Below are positions 27,135-34,761 of a stretch of DNA of 64,000 nt, in pieces. The stretch is from JANMCE01 sp963791625. Its GTDB lineage: Bacteria; Actinomycetota; Acidimicrobiia; Acidimicrobiales; Ilumatobacteraceae. Numbering within the stretch: position 1 is the stretch's first letter; each line of letters opens with the position of its first letter. The notes below the pieces were generated by a model, which made no database searches, was not told where the DNA came from, and worked only from the letters and a program-made list of their open reading frames with translations. The position numbers and the translations under genes were made by a program. Location of the stretch: assembly GCA_963791625.1 (NCBI GenBank), contig CAWBTA010000016.1, positions 1-64,000 on the forward strand, written 5' to 3'.

Positions 27135-28415
27135 CTACTCCTCGCCTGAGGCGGCGGTGTTCTGACGGCTACGCCGAATGAGCTCTGCCAGCTTTGGCGC
27201 CGGCTCGAGGCGAATCTCGCCGGACTCCCAAGCCATCCCATGTTCTGCTAGGGCTTTCGCAGCCTCGGCCACGATCCGGGCAGCACCTTCACGGGAAAGG
27301 TCGACCATGGTCGGTTCCGACCCATCGCGGGCGAGAAGTTCAAAACGCTGCGGACCGGTTGGCACAAGAAGGCACCGGGACCGAAGGTCATAGTCCATTT
27401 CAACCTGGTATGCGAGGGCTGCAACGCCCAGTGCAGCGACAGCCGAGCGGGCCGCTATCTCGGCCGCTCGACGTTTCGAAGGCTCGACCCGCTGGCCATT
27501 TGCATCGGTTGGAAACCGCAGCTTGCGCAGTGCTGCGAACGAGAGGACGGCCAGCTGCGAGGCACTATCGATTGTTACCCCGCCAGACTTGGGATCAATC
27601 GTCGGCGTCACATTTCCGTGGTTCACCTTCGATGGTTTGCCGGGAGTGCCCGAAGCACCCTTGCGATCGAAGGGCTTCGGTTTGCCCTTCTCCAGCACCG
27701 CCTCGTTCTCGTCCAGCGTCCAGCCCTCATCTGCGTTCTTGCTCTCGTAAATCACGACGCTACTTTCGATACCAAGTACATCGATGCGGCTTCCAACCTT
27801 CCGCCCAACCGCAGCACCGAGACCGACGATCTCCGACACGATTGCCCGCTGAAACTTCGAGCCAAGCCCACCCTTCGGACCGGTCGAATCCCATATTCCA
27901 AACAGCAGGGCGGTTGGGCAATAGCGCAGCATTGCCGTGGCGCAGTCAGGACGTGCTTCCGTGATCGCACGTCCGATATCACTGAGCCGAAACAGCGTCC
28001 CATCAAGCAGACTGTCACGAAAGAGCGCGTCTGCAACTCGATGCGACGCCTCCAATGTGCTTATCCGATCGAGGTCAGCCAAGCCCTCCTGTCCGCTGAA
28101 ATCAACATATGGGTTGGGGAACGTCAGCTCACCCATCTCGAGCGCCTCACGAAGAGCGAAGCCAAGGCGCTTGGCCTCTGAGGCCACCGAGTTGAGGAGG
28201 ACCGCCGTCGTCGTGATTGCACTGCCGTCCGGATTCAAACCAATGGTTCGCTTCTCGTCTGCGTACTTATGATCGGCACTGTCGGCCACGCCGTAGGTGG
28301 GCGGGAAAACCTTGTCTCCCGCACCTCCAGCTGGCGCTAGCTGTACCCGGCTCCGCAGCGCCACGTGAGCACCGGCCACCGAATCCCGCAATTGCTCGTA
28401 GGTCAATTCGTTCAT
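27135..28415 (-). CDS. csb1: Csb1 (GSU0053 family), Cas7-type backbone subunit
   Basis: A 426-residue protein. Family features include RSRVQLAPAGG, FPPTYGV, KRTIGLNPDGS, VLLNSVASEAKRL and the segment FGIWDSTGPKGGLGSKFQRAI. This is the RAMP protein that coats crRNA along the I-G effector complex. The preferred start (28415) gives an ATGA overlap with the upstream 132-residue gene; a longer frame from 28475 exists but reads into that gene. It is the first recognisable cas gene of the operon in transcription order. Confidence 0.92.
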   Translation of the reverse strand: MNELTYEQLRDSVAGAHVALRSRVQLAPAGGAGDKVFPPTYGVADSADHKYADEKRTIGLNPDGSAITTTAVLLNSVASEAKRLGFALREALEMGELTFPNPYVDFSGQEGLADLDRISTLEASHRVADALFRDSLLDGTLFRLSDIGRAITEARPDCATAMLRYCPTALLFGIWDSTGPKGGLGSKFQRAIVSEIVGLGAAVGRKVGSRIDVLGIESSVVIYESKNADEGWTLDENEAVLEKGKPKPFDRKGASGTPGKPSKVNHGNVTPTIDPKSGGVTIDSASQLAVLSFAALRKLRFPTDANGQRVEPSKRRAAEIAARSAVAALGVAALAYQVEMDYDLRSRCLLVPTGPQRFELLARDGSEPTMVDLSREGAARIVAEAAKALAEHGMAWESGEIRLEPAPKLAELIRRSRQNTAASGEE

Positions 28416-28810
28416 TTCAAGCCTTTCGTTGGTCCAGCTATGGAGATTTGTGGGGACGGCAAGCCAGTGATCCACGACCGGGTGGTGGCGAGTAGCTCCG
28501 TGAGCGCAGGGGCGTCGGGGACGAGGTCGTAGGCGTGGTAGTGGGCGTGGTCACTCCACGTTCGCCAGAGGAGATAGCCGTGGCGGGCGTCCGTTCGCTT
28601 CAGTTCGGTTTCCATCAAAAGGAAGCGAGACCGCCAATTGATCCGTGGTTGGTCGATTGAGCCCAAGACCTCACGAACTGCGGCCTCGACCGCCTGGCGA
28701 GCAACGACTGCCGAGGCCCGTCGAAATGCGACCGAAGCCGGCGACGATGCCAAAATTTGAGTGGCCCCATCGTGAAGCCGGAGCGGAACTTCAGCGACGC
28801 TCGGCATCAT
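28412..28810 (-). CDS. Unknown 132-residue protein coupled to csb1
   Basis: A mainly helical protein of 132 residues without signal peptide or membrane segment. Residues 27-50 (FRRASAVVARQAVEAAVREVLG) are split here only for description as an amphipathic helix, 60-80 form another, and RTWSDHAHYHAYDL (83-96) has Arg83-x4-His88 and a His-rich cluster. An R-x4-6-H motif is the active-site mark of HEPN ribonucleases, so an HEPN-like role is possible but unproven. It overlaps both neighbours by ATGA: the ATPase stop upstream and the csb1 start downstream. I do not recognise it as a standard I-G component. Confidence 0.75.
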   Translation of the reverse strand: MMPSVAEVPLRLHDGATQILASSPASVAFRRASAVVARQAVEAAVREVLGSIDQPRINWRSRFLLMETELKRTDARHGYLLWRTWSDHAHYHAYDLVPDAPALTELLATTRSWITGLPSPQISIAGPTKGLK

Positions 28811-31188
28811 TTCTTCCAGTCCATGAGGTCGGTGAGCGCTCGCTCGGTGTCCCTCAAGAGATCATTTGGGTTCCAGCGAATGAGGTCGTGCCCGGCGTTG
28901 TTGAGCGCCCCGAACAGATCGGCATGACGGGCGTTGGTGGCCGACTGCTTGCGGAGGCGATCGGATGCGCGAGGTTCAACCTCGCCCCATAGACCTAGGC
29001 TGACTCGCGGCCAGAACTGTTCCTCATCGCCAAGCACTTCATCGACCTGCTCCAATGAAAAGTGTTTATCGAGCGAACGGCGGCGGTACCGACGAACTGC
29101 GCATTCCTCAACAGCAATGCGGCAGACCGCACCGACGGCCCGGCACGCAACGTCATGTGAGATCCCGGCGTCCTTCATCAGCGCGTATGCATCATCGAGA
29201 GCCCGGGTAACAGGATCGGAACAACGGTCGACATTCACTTCCGAACCGTCCAGACGGGTGACACGCAGCACGTCAGCCTTAAGGGCAAGACGTTCCACTG
29301 CGTCCACCAAGCGGTCGTCGTGAGTGAACACAACAACCTGTCGCACTAAGGCCGCGTCGGCCAAGACTTCAGCGAGCCCGTCAACCTTTCGTCGGTCCAA
29401 GGCCTGCACCGGGTCATCAATGATCAAGAAGCCGAAGGGACTCTCAGCCTGCAGTGCTCGCGGTAAGAACAGCGACAGGGCGAGCGCGTGTAGCTCACCT
29501 TGACTTAATACCGAACGGGCGTTGGCCTCCACCCCATCCACCTGGCACGAGAGTGCCAGTTTGCGATTTGGGCGATCTGCGACACCGGTCAGTTGGAGCG
29601 CACCCATCGTGACACTGCTCGTCTGCCTAAGTTTCTGCCACGTTCCCAGCACGCTGTCGCTGATCGCCTCGATCCGCGCATCCCGTTCGGATTTGATCGT
29701 TGTCGTCATCCACTTCCGGGCTTCGGTGAGCGCCTTCTTGTCGGATTTTGCGCCAACCGCAGCCTCCTCCGCACGTCCCCATTCGGTGAAGCTGGCAATC
29801 ACCGGCGCAAGTAGCGTTCGACGGTCATCTCGCCGATGCTGTGCCTGAAGTCGAGCCTGCGATACGAACGGACCAAGTTCGGCAAGCAGTCCCAACGCCA
29901 CCGCTGTTTCAATCGAAGAAGCCTCGCTCAGGGCCAAGCGAAGGTCCGTTGAACATCGACGAAGATCTTCCAGTTCGGTAAAGGACTCGACCGTTGACGG
30001 AACACGAGGGACTTGTGCCAGGAGGCGCCCGAGTACCGCCGCACGCTCGCGACGGAATCCGTCGACGTTCGCCATCGCAGACTTCTGCGCCTCGAGCGCA
30101 GCAACGAGTTCCGTCTGCCGCTCATCCGTAACGGTTCCTGAGAGACACACAGGGCACGGCTCCTCGCTACCGCGCTGATGAAACGCGATCGACGCCTCAA
30201 GCAGTGCAGCCAACTGCTCGGCACGTTCGAATTCGGGGGTCATCCGCTCGGCGAGTTCACGATCCAGCGATTCAATACGCACCATTTCGGCAGTGGCCGC
30301 GGCCTCGTCAAAATCGCGGAGAGACGCGATCTCACGCAACGCTGCTTGATCTTCATCGATACCATCACTAGCGAGAAGTGCAGCCGTATCCGACGGCGAT
30401 CGGACCGAGGCATCAATTTCGTCCAGCAGTTGCAGCACCTCGGCCAGCCCCGACTGGGCCGCAACTTGGTGTGCCGATTTGGCGGCGGCGTCTGCGGTCT
30501 TTGCCAGCGCGTCTGCCGCACTGAGCTTGCCGGCTAGTACGCGCTCGATTCGTTCCATCTCGCCGAGGCCCAGGAGCGGATTAAATGCATCAAACAGTTC
30601 GAATTGCTTTCCCCGAATGGCCGCCCCCAACCGTTCGTAGGGAAGCAGCGGTGGAAACGAATCCATTGCGTCAGCGATCGTGGAGGGTGACCAGTACTCG
30701 GGCGTTACGCCTTTCCGAACCACCATCGTTGTACCCGCGCCGATATCGTCGGTCTCCGCCCACCTGTGGGTGAGCGTGGTCTCCGTCTTGTCGACGGTGC
30801 CTTGCAGCACAACCCTGACACGAGCGTTGCCTTTGTGATGCAGGTTCCGCCAATTGAGCAACTCATCCGCGGCCGCCTTTTCGGACCGAGCAATCGACCC
30901 CCTCAGCAGCCGTTCGACAGCCTCAGCGAAAGACGATTTACCGCTGCCGTTGGCACCAACCACGACGGTGAGACCCACACCCGGATTCAGCGGCAGCTTC
31001 GCTTCGCGACCAATCCCACGGAAACCCTCGACGGTGATCGAACGGAGGTAGGCCGGGCCCGCCGTCAGTTGGTCTGCCGTTGCGACCGCCACATCGGACG
31101 ACTCGTTGAGGATGAGGTTGATGGCCTTCTCGGTTAAACCTCCACCCGCCAGGGTGTCTACAAAGCTGAATGGCCGCGCACCGTTCAT
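28807..31188 (-). CDS. SMC/Rad50-like ABC ATPase heading the CRISPR operon
   Basis: A 793-residue ATPase. It has a Rad50/RecF-like N-terminal lobe with LRSITVEGFRGIG and Walker A GANGSGKSS (78-86), helical arms (about 210-345 and 355-500) meeting at CPVC (345-348), which resembles a Rad50 zinc hook, then an ABC signature LSQGELHAL (561-569), Walker B FLIIDDPVQALD (587-598) and FTHDD. Residues 655-793 are a further helical region with no known domain. AGAGAGG-like GAGAGG lies 7 nt before the ATG. It is the first gene of an uninterrupted overlapping operon with type I-G cas genes, so a CRISPR-linked or defence role is likely by context. Confidence 0.85.
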   Translation of the reverse strand: MNGARPFSFVDTLAGGGLTEKAINLILNESSDVAVATADQLTAGPAYLRSITVEGFRGIGREAKLPLNPGVGLTVVVGANGSGKSSFAEAVERLLRGSIARSEKAAADELLNWRNLHHKGNARVRVVLQGTVDKTETTLTHRWAETDDIGAGTTMVVRKGVTPEYWSPSTIADAMDSFPPLLPYERLGAAIRGKQFELFDAFNPLLGLGEMERIERVLAGKLSAADALAKTADAAAKSAHQVAAQSGLAEVLQLLDEIDASVRSPSDTAALLASDGIDEDQAALREIASLRDFDEAAATAEMVRIESLDRELAERMTPEFERAEQLAALLEASIAFHQRGSEEPCPVCLSGTVTDERQTELVAALEAQKSAMANVDGFRRERAAVLGRLLAQVPRVPSTVESFTELEDLRRCSTDLRLALSEASSIETAVALGLLAELGPFVSQARLQAQHRRDDRRTLLAPVIASFTEWGRAEEAAVGAKSDKKALTEARKWMTTTIKSERDARIEAISDSVLGTWQKLRQTSSVTMGALQLTGVADRPNRKLALSCQVDGVEANARSVLSQGELHALALSLFLPRALQAESPFGFLIIDDPVQALDRRKVDGLAEVLADAALVRQVVVFTHDDRLVDAVERLALKADVLRVTRLDGSEVNVDRCSDPVTRALDDAYALMKDAGISHDVACRAVGAVCRIAVEECAVRRYRRRSLDKHFSLEQVDEVLGDEEQFWPRVSLGLWGEVEPRASDRLRKQSATNARHADLFGALNNAGHDLIRWNPNDLLRDTERALTDLMDWKK

Positions 31189-31384
31189 GTAAAACCTCTC
31201 GCACTCTGCCCCACATTTGGCCCCGCCTGGGCAGTTCGACCGCAGAGCTTTGTAGTCTCCCGGTGACTGGCTGCGAAGGTCAAGGGATCCTAAAGTTTGT
31301 CACTAAAACGACATATATCAGTGCGTTGAGCAGTAACTGCTCCGAGTACCTCCAGTTGACCCTCATCATGCTATGCTTTGTGGC
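31189..31384. promoter_or_regulatory. Divergent promoter region of CRISPR operon and MazEF pair
   Basis: This 196-bp gap must drive both the minus-strand ATPase-cas operon and the plus-strand toxin-antitoxin pair. A 6-bp inverted repeat TCATGC (31366-31371) / GCATGA (31383-31388) straddles the antitoxin start and could be its operator. TTGACC occurs on both strands, but I could not fix a -10 box with good spacing. The stretch 31300-31330 is AT-richer than its surroundings. Confidence 0.45.
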
Positions 31385-31672
31385 ATGAGTCGTGTGCGAA
31401 TCTCTACCACGGTTGATAGCGATCTGCTTGCGCGAGCCCGGGCGAGTGTCCCCGACACGAACGATGCTGCGCTGATAGATCGAGCACTGGCAGAACTCAC
31501 GCGACAGGTCGAGCAGCAGCACGAGCGAGAGGTTCTCGCTCGCCTGCCGTACGACCTTGACCCCGAGTTGGACCTTCCTCAAGCAGCGCTTCCAGACGGC
31601 CTTCCCTACGACGGTCCTATTCCTGCTGACGTCCAACAGCTTGCCGCGGCGCGACGGCGGCAGCGTCGATGA
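31385..31672 (+). CDS. Antitoxin of a MazEF-type pair
   Basis: A 95-residue protein. The N-terminus RVRISTTVDSDLLARAR resembles a ribbon-helix-helix DNA-binding strand and helix; the acidic, Pro-rich C-terminus (YDLDPELDLPQAALPDG) is likely to wrap around the toxin. Start at 31385 is preferred over an in-frame upstream codon at 31373 because MSRVR opens the folded region. Its TGA overlaps the toxin ATG (ATGA), the usual arrangement for coupled toxin-antitoxin genes. Confidence 0.8.
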   Translation: MSRVRISTTVDSDLLARARASVPDTNDAALIDRALAELTRQVEQQHEREVLARLPYDLDPELDLPQAALPDGLPYDGPIPADVQQLAAARRRQRR

Positions 31673-31986
31673 TGAGCCTCGGCCACGGGCAGATCTGGTG
31701 GGCCGATATTCCCGACGAAAAGGTGAGGCCGGTGCTTGTCCTTACGCGTGCCAACATCGCGCCGAAACTTCGTCAGGTTCTTGTCGCCCCAATCACATCC
31801 ACGGTGCGAGGACTCGCAACCGAGGTTCCGCTTGACGAACACGACGGAGTCACAGCGGGCAGCGTTGCCTCCATCGATAACGCTCGCCAGATTCTGGTGA
31901 GCGACCTGTTGCGGCAGGTCGGAGAAATCGACAGCGACCGATGGCCCGAAGTCTGTACCGCGATGGCTGCAGTACTGGATTGCTAA
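31669..31986 (+). CDS. MazF/PemK-family endoribonuclease toxin
   Basis: A 105-residue toxin. It has HGQIWWADIPDEKVRPVLVLTR, which matches the MazF N-terminal barrel including the conserved Arg-Pro-Val, then VLVAPITSTVRG and the later GSVASIDNARQI strand. MazF toxins cut RNA at short sequence motifs when the antitoxin is lost. Two in-frame ATGs (31669 and 31672) are possible starts. It converges on maf with a 4-bp overlap of ends. Confidence 0.88.
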   Translation: MMSLGHGQIWWADIPDEKVRPVLVLTRANIAPKLRQVLVAPITSTVRGLATEVPLDEHDGVTAGSVASIDNARQILVSDLLRQVGEIDSDRWPEVCTAMAAVLDC

Positions 31987-32531
31987 AGGGCGGGTTCCAT
32001 GGCGCCTAGCAGGGCCATGGTTTCGGCCATGGGAAGGCCGACCACACCGCTGATGCTGCCGTTGATGGCCGACACGAAACGGGCAGCCCCGCCCTGCACG
32101 GCATAGGCGCCGGCCTTGTCGCTCGGCTCGCCGGTGCTGATGTACCAGTCGACGTCCGCAGCGGTGAGCTCGATGAAGGTGACTTCGGTACTGACCGACA
32201 GGCTGGCCACCTCGGCGCCACGCCGTACAGCCACACCGGTGTGCACGAAATGGCTCCTGCCCGACAATGAGTGCAACATCGACCGAACATCGTCATCGTC
32301 GGTCGGCTTGCCAAGGATGACGCCATCACACTCCACTGTCGTGTCGGCGGCGATCACGAACGTACCCTCCACTGCGGCAGCCTTCTCCCGCGCCAACCGC
32401 TCGACGTAGAACACCGCCCGCTCGCCATCAAGCGGAGACTCGTCAATGTCGGGTGAAGCAACCGAAAACTCCACACCAGCGGCGGCGAGAAGTTGATGGC
32501 GACGCGGTGAACTGGACGCGAGGATCAGCAC
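31983..32531 (-). CDS. maf: Maf-type nucleoside triphosphate pyrophosphatase
   Basis: A 182-residue Maf/HAM1-fold protein. Marks are LILASSSPRRHQLL at the N-terminus, the DTTVECDGVILGKP loop with catalytic acidic residues, and GEPSDKAGAYAVQGGAARFV. Maf proteins hydrolyse modified or non-canonical nucleotides and are linked to septum inhibition and housekeeping. It lies 3 bp after the dus stop on the same strand. Confidence 0.92.
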   Translation of the reverse strand: MLILASSSPRRHQLLAAAGVEFSVASPDIDESPLDGERAVFYVERLAREKAAAVEGTFVIAADTTVECDGVILGKPTDDDDVRSMLHSLSGRSHFVHTGVAVRRGAEVASLSVSTEVTFIELTAADVDWYISTGEPSDKAGAYAVQGGAARFVSAINGSISGVVGLPMAETMALLGAMEPAL

Positions 32532-32534
32532 GCG

Positions 32535-33671
32535 TCAGCCGCCACCGGACGCACACATCTCGGCGACCGAACTCGGTGGCGACGCGTCATCGCGGTCATC
32601 GAGGTAGCCGTCGGGAAGCGCTACCTTGATCGGCCCGTTCGCGTGGCCGCGCACGATGCGCTGGCCACCCGGAGGCAGTTCGGCCGAGGGGTCAAGCTCG
32701 GCAAGAAGATCATCGAGCTCATCAAGTGAGGACACCATACCGAGACGACGACGCATCTCGCCCCCGACGGGAAAGCCGGTGACGTACCAGCTGGCGTGCT
32801 TGCGAAACTCGATGATGCCGTGGTCACTCCCGTTCCACTCGCGCAGCATGCGGGCGTGCTCGGCCATCACTTCGGCTACCTCGCCGAGGCGAGGCGGAGG
32901 TGGTGGTTCCTTCCCGGCGAACACGGCAGCCAGATCGCCGAAGAGCCACGGCTTACCCAGGCATCCGCGGCCGATAACGACGCCGTCGCAGCCGGTCTCG
33001 TCCATCATGCGAACCGCGTCGGAGGCTTCCCAAATGTCACCATTCCCCAAAACGGGAATCGACGAAACGTGCGCCTTCAATTCGCCGACGGCGTTCCAGT
33101 CAGCCGAGCCGGCGTAGTGCTGCTCGGCCGTGCGGGCGTGCAACGCAATGGCAGCGACGCCTTCTTCGGCGGCGATCTGACCGGTCTCCAAAAACGTGAG
33201 CAGGTCATCGGAAATCCCCTTGCGGAACTTCACCGTGATCGGCACGTTGTACGACTCGGCCGCCTTCACCGAGGCTCGCAAAATGTTGCGCATCAGGTTC
33301 CGCTTGACCGGCACCGCGGCGCCTCCGCCCTGACGGGTGACCTTGCGGGCCGGGCAACCGAAGTTGAGATCGACATGATCGACGCGGCCCTCTGCGCACA
33401 CGCGGCGGATGGCTTCCCCGATCACCTCGGGGTTGGTGCCGTAGATCTGAATGGAGCGCGGTGTCTCATCTTCAGCGAACGACATCATCTTGTCGGTCTT
33501 GGGGTTCTTGTGGACGATGGCGAGCGCCATCACCATTTCACTCACGTACAGACCGGCGCCATAGCGACGGCATAGCGATCGGAAGGGCGCGTTGGTGACG
33601 CCCGCCATGGGGGCGAGTACAACCGGTGGTGAGATGGTGAGGGGACCAAACGCGAGCGTCACTCTTTCCAT
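32535..33671 (-). CDS. dus: tRNA-dihydrouridine synthase
   Basis: A 378-residue FMN-dependent Dus (DusB-like). Key features are LAPMAGVTNAPFR for FMN binding, the catalytic Cys in DLNFGCPARKVTRQGGG, TVKFRKG, LHARTAEQHYAG, VLGNGDIW and VVIGRGCLGKPW. It reduces uridine in tRNA D-loops. The start at 33671 is preferred; longer frames to 33776 would overlap the divergent nucleoside hydrolase gene. A C-terminal tail of about 60 residues is rich in Asp, Pro and Ser. Confidence 0.92.
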   Translation of the reverse strand: MERVTLAFGPLTISPPVVLAPMAGVTNAPFRSLCRRYGAGLYVSEMVMALAIVHKNPKTDKMMSFAEDETPRSIQIYGTNPEVIGEAIRRVCAEGRVDHVDLNFGCPARKVTRQGGGAAVPVKRNLMRNILRASVKAAESYNVPITVKFRKGISDDLLTFLETGQIAAEEGVAAIALHARTAEQHYAGSADWNAVGELKAHVSSIPVLGNGDIWEASDAVRMMDETGCDGVVIGRGCLGKPWLFGDLAAVFAGKEPPPPPRLGEVAEVMAEHARMLREWNGSDHGIIEFRKHASWYVTGFPVGGEMRRRLGMVSSLDELDDLLAELDPSAELPPGGQRIVRGHANGPIKVALPDGYLDDRDDASPPSSVAEMCASGGG

Positions 33672-33698
33672 TCTCGCCGGATTGGCTACGTTCGCGCC

Positions 33699-34631
33699 AT
33701 GTCGATTCCTTCGGTGTTCCTTGACTGTGACCCCGGCCATGACGATTTCATGGCCATTCTGCTGGCGTCGCGGCACTGCAATCTGCTCGGCATCACCACG
33801 GTGGCCGGCAACTCACCGCTCGCCAACACCACCAAGAACGCGCTCATCGCCACCCAGCTTTTCGACCTTGACGTACCGGTCCATTCGGGCGCGGCGAGAC
33901 CACTGTTGGAGCCGGCAGTGTTCGCGCCCGACATCCACGGTGAGAGCGGCCTGGCGGGACCGACGCTTCCAACGCTCACCCGTTCGGTCGACGGGACCGA
34001 TGCCGTCGGCTATCTGCTGTCAGCTACCCGTGAGCACACGGGCGCATGGCTGGTACCAACCGGCCCGCTCACCAACATCGCCCTCGCGCTACGAGCCGAC
34101 GCAACGTTGGTCGATCGCATCGCCGGGATCTCGCTCATGGGCGGTGGCACCACGTTCGGCAACCGCACCGCCACGGCCGAGTTCAACATCTACGCCGACC
34201 CCGAGGCTGCGGCCATGGTGTTCGAGTGTGGCGCGCCCATCGTGATGTGCGGGCTGAACGTCACCCATCAGTTCCTTTGGGGCACCGAGGACGAAGACCA
34301 CGTGCGAGCACGCGATGGCGAACGGGCCGAGTTTGTAGCCGATCTCATCCACCATTTCGCGACCGCCTACAACTCGGTCTACTTCGGCATGGAGCGGGGC
34401 GGCCCGCTGCATGATCCCTGCGCGGTGCTGGCCCTGACCCATCCCGAACTGTTCACGTTCAGTGATCGTCATGTCGTGGTCGAGACCCGCGGGCAGCACA
34501 CCCGCGGTATGACGGTGGTGGACCAACGCTCGACCACATGGGTCAAACCGCCCAACACCCGCGTGGCTGAAACGATCGACGCCGACGCCGCCCGCGCGGT
34601 CATGCACGAGGTCATCGCAGCCCTCTGCTGA
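33699..34631 (+). CDS. Inosine-uridine-preferring nucleoside hydrolase family
   Basis: A 310-residue protein with the calcium-binding DCDPGHDD motif near the N-terminus, TVAGNSPLANTTKNAL, ending with the family LHDPCAVLALTHPEL loop that supplies the catalytic His/Asp region. It splits N-glycosidic bonds of ribonucleosides for base salvage. It diverges from dus over a 27-bp gap, so both promoters must lie in or near the coding ends. Confidence 0.93.
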   Translation: MSIPSVFLDCDPGHDDFMAILLASRHCNLLGITTVAGNSPLANTTKNALIATQLFDLDVPVHSGAARPLLEPAVFAPDIHGESGLAGPTLPTLTRSVDGTDAVGYLLSATREHTGAWLVPTGPLTNIALALRADATLVDRIAGISLMGGGTTFGNRTATAEFNIYADPEAAAMVFECGAPIVMCGLNVTHQFLWGTEDEDHVRARDGERAEFVADLIHHFATAYNSVYFGMERGGPLHDPCAVLALTHPELFTFSDRHVVVETRGQHTRGMTVVDQRSTTWVKPPNTRVAETIDADAARAVMHEVIAALC

Positions 34632-34655
34632 TTCGGGCACGAGCAGGACCGCCAA

Positions 34656-34700
34656 GACTCGACGAGAAGTGTCGGTGGCGAGTCCAGACGACTTCTCGTC
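34656..34700. terminator. Interleaved inverted repeats after the nucleoside hydrolase gene
   Basis: GACGAGAAGT (34661-34670) pairs with ACTTCTCGTC (34691-34700), 10 bp perfect with a 20-nt loop. A second stem GACTCG (34656-34661) / CGAGTC (34679-34684) interleaves with it and shares one base, so the two cannot both form fully. Position fits a transcription terminator, though no long T run follows. Confidence 0.5.
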
Positions 34701-34761
34701 TTCCTCAAGATCCGGCAGAACGGTATCGGAGGGTAGGCCCGAACCGCTCCAATAGGGTTTG

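Noticed and set aside
27194..27964. 256-codon plus-strand frame
   Set aside because: Antisense to csb1, Arg/Pro-rich with no family.
32796..33575. 259-codon plus-strand frame
   Set aside because: Antisense to the tRNA-dihydrouridine synthase gene.
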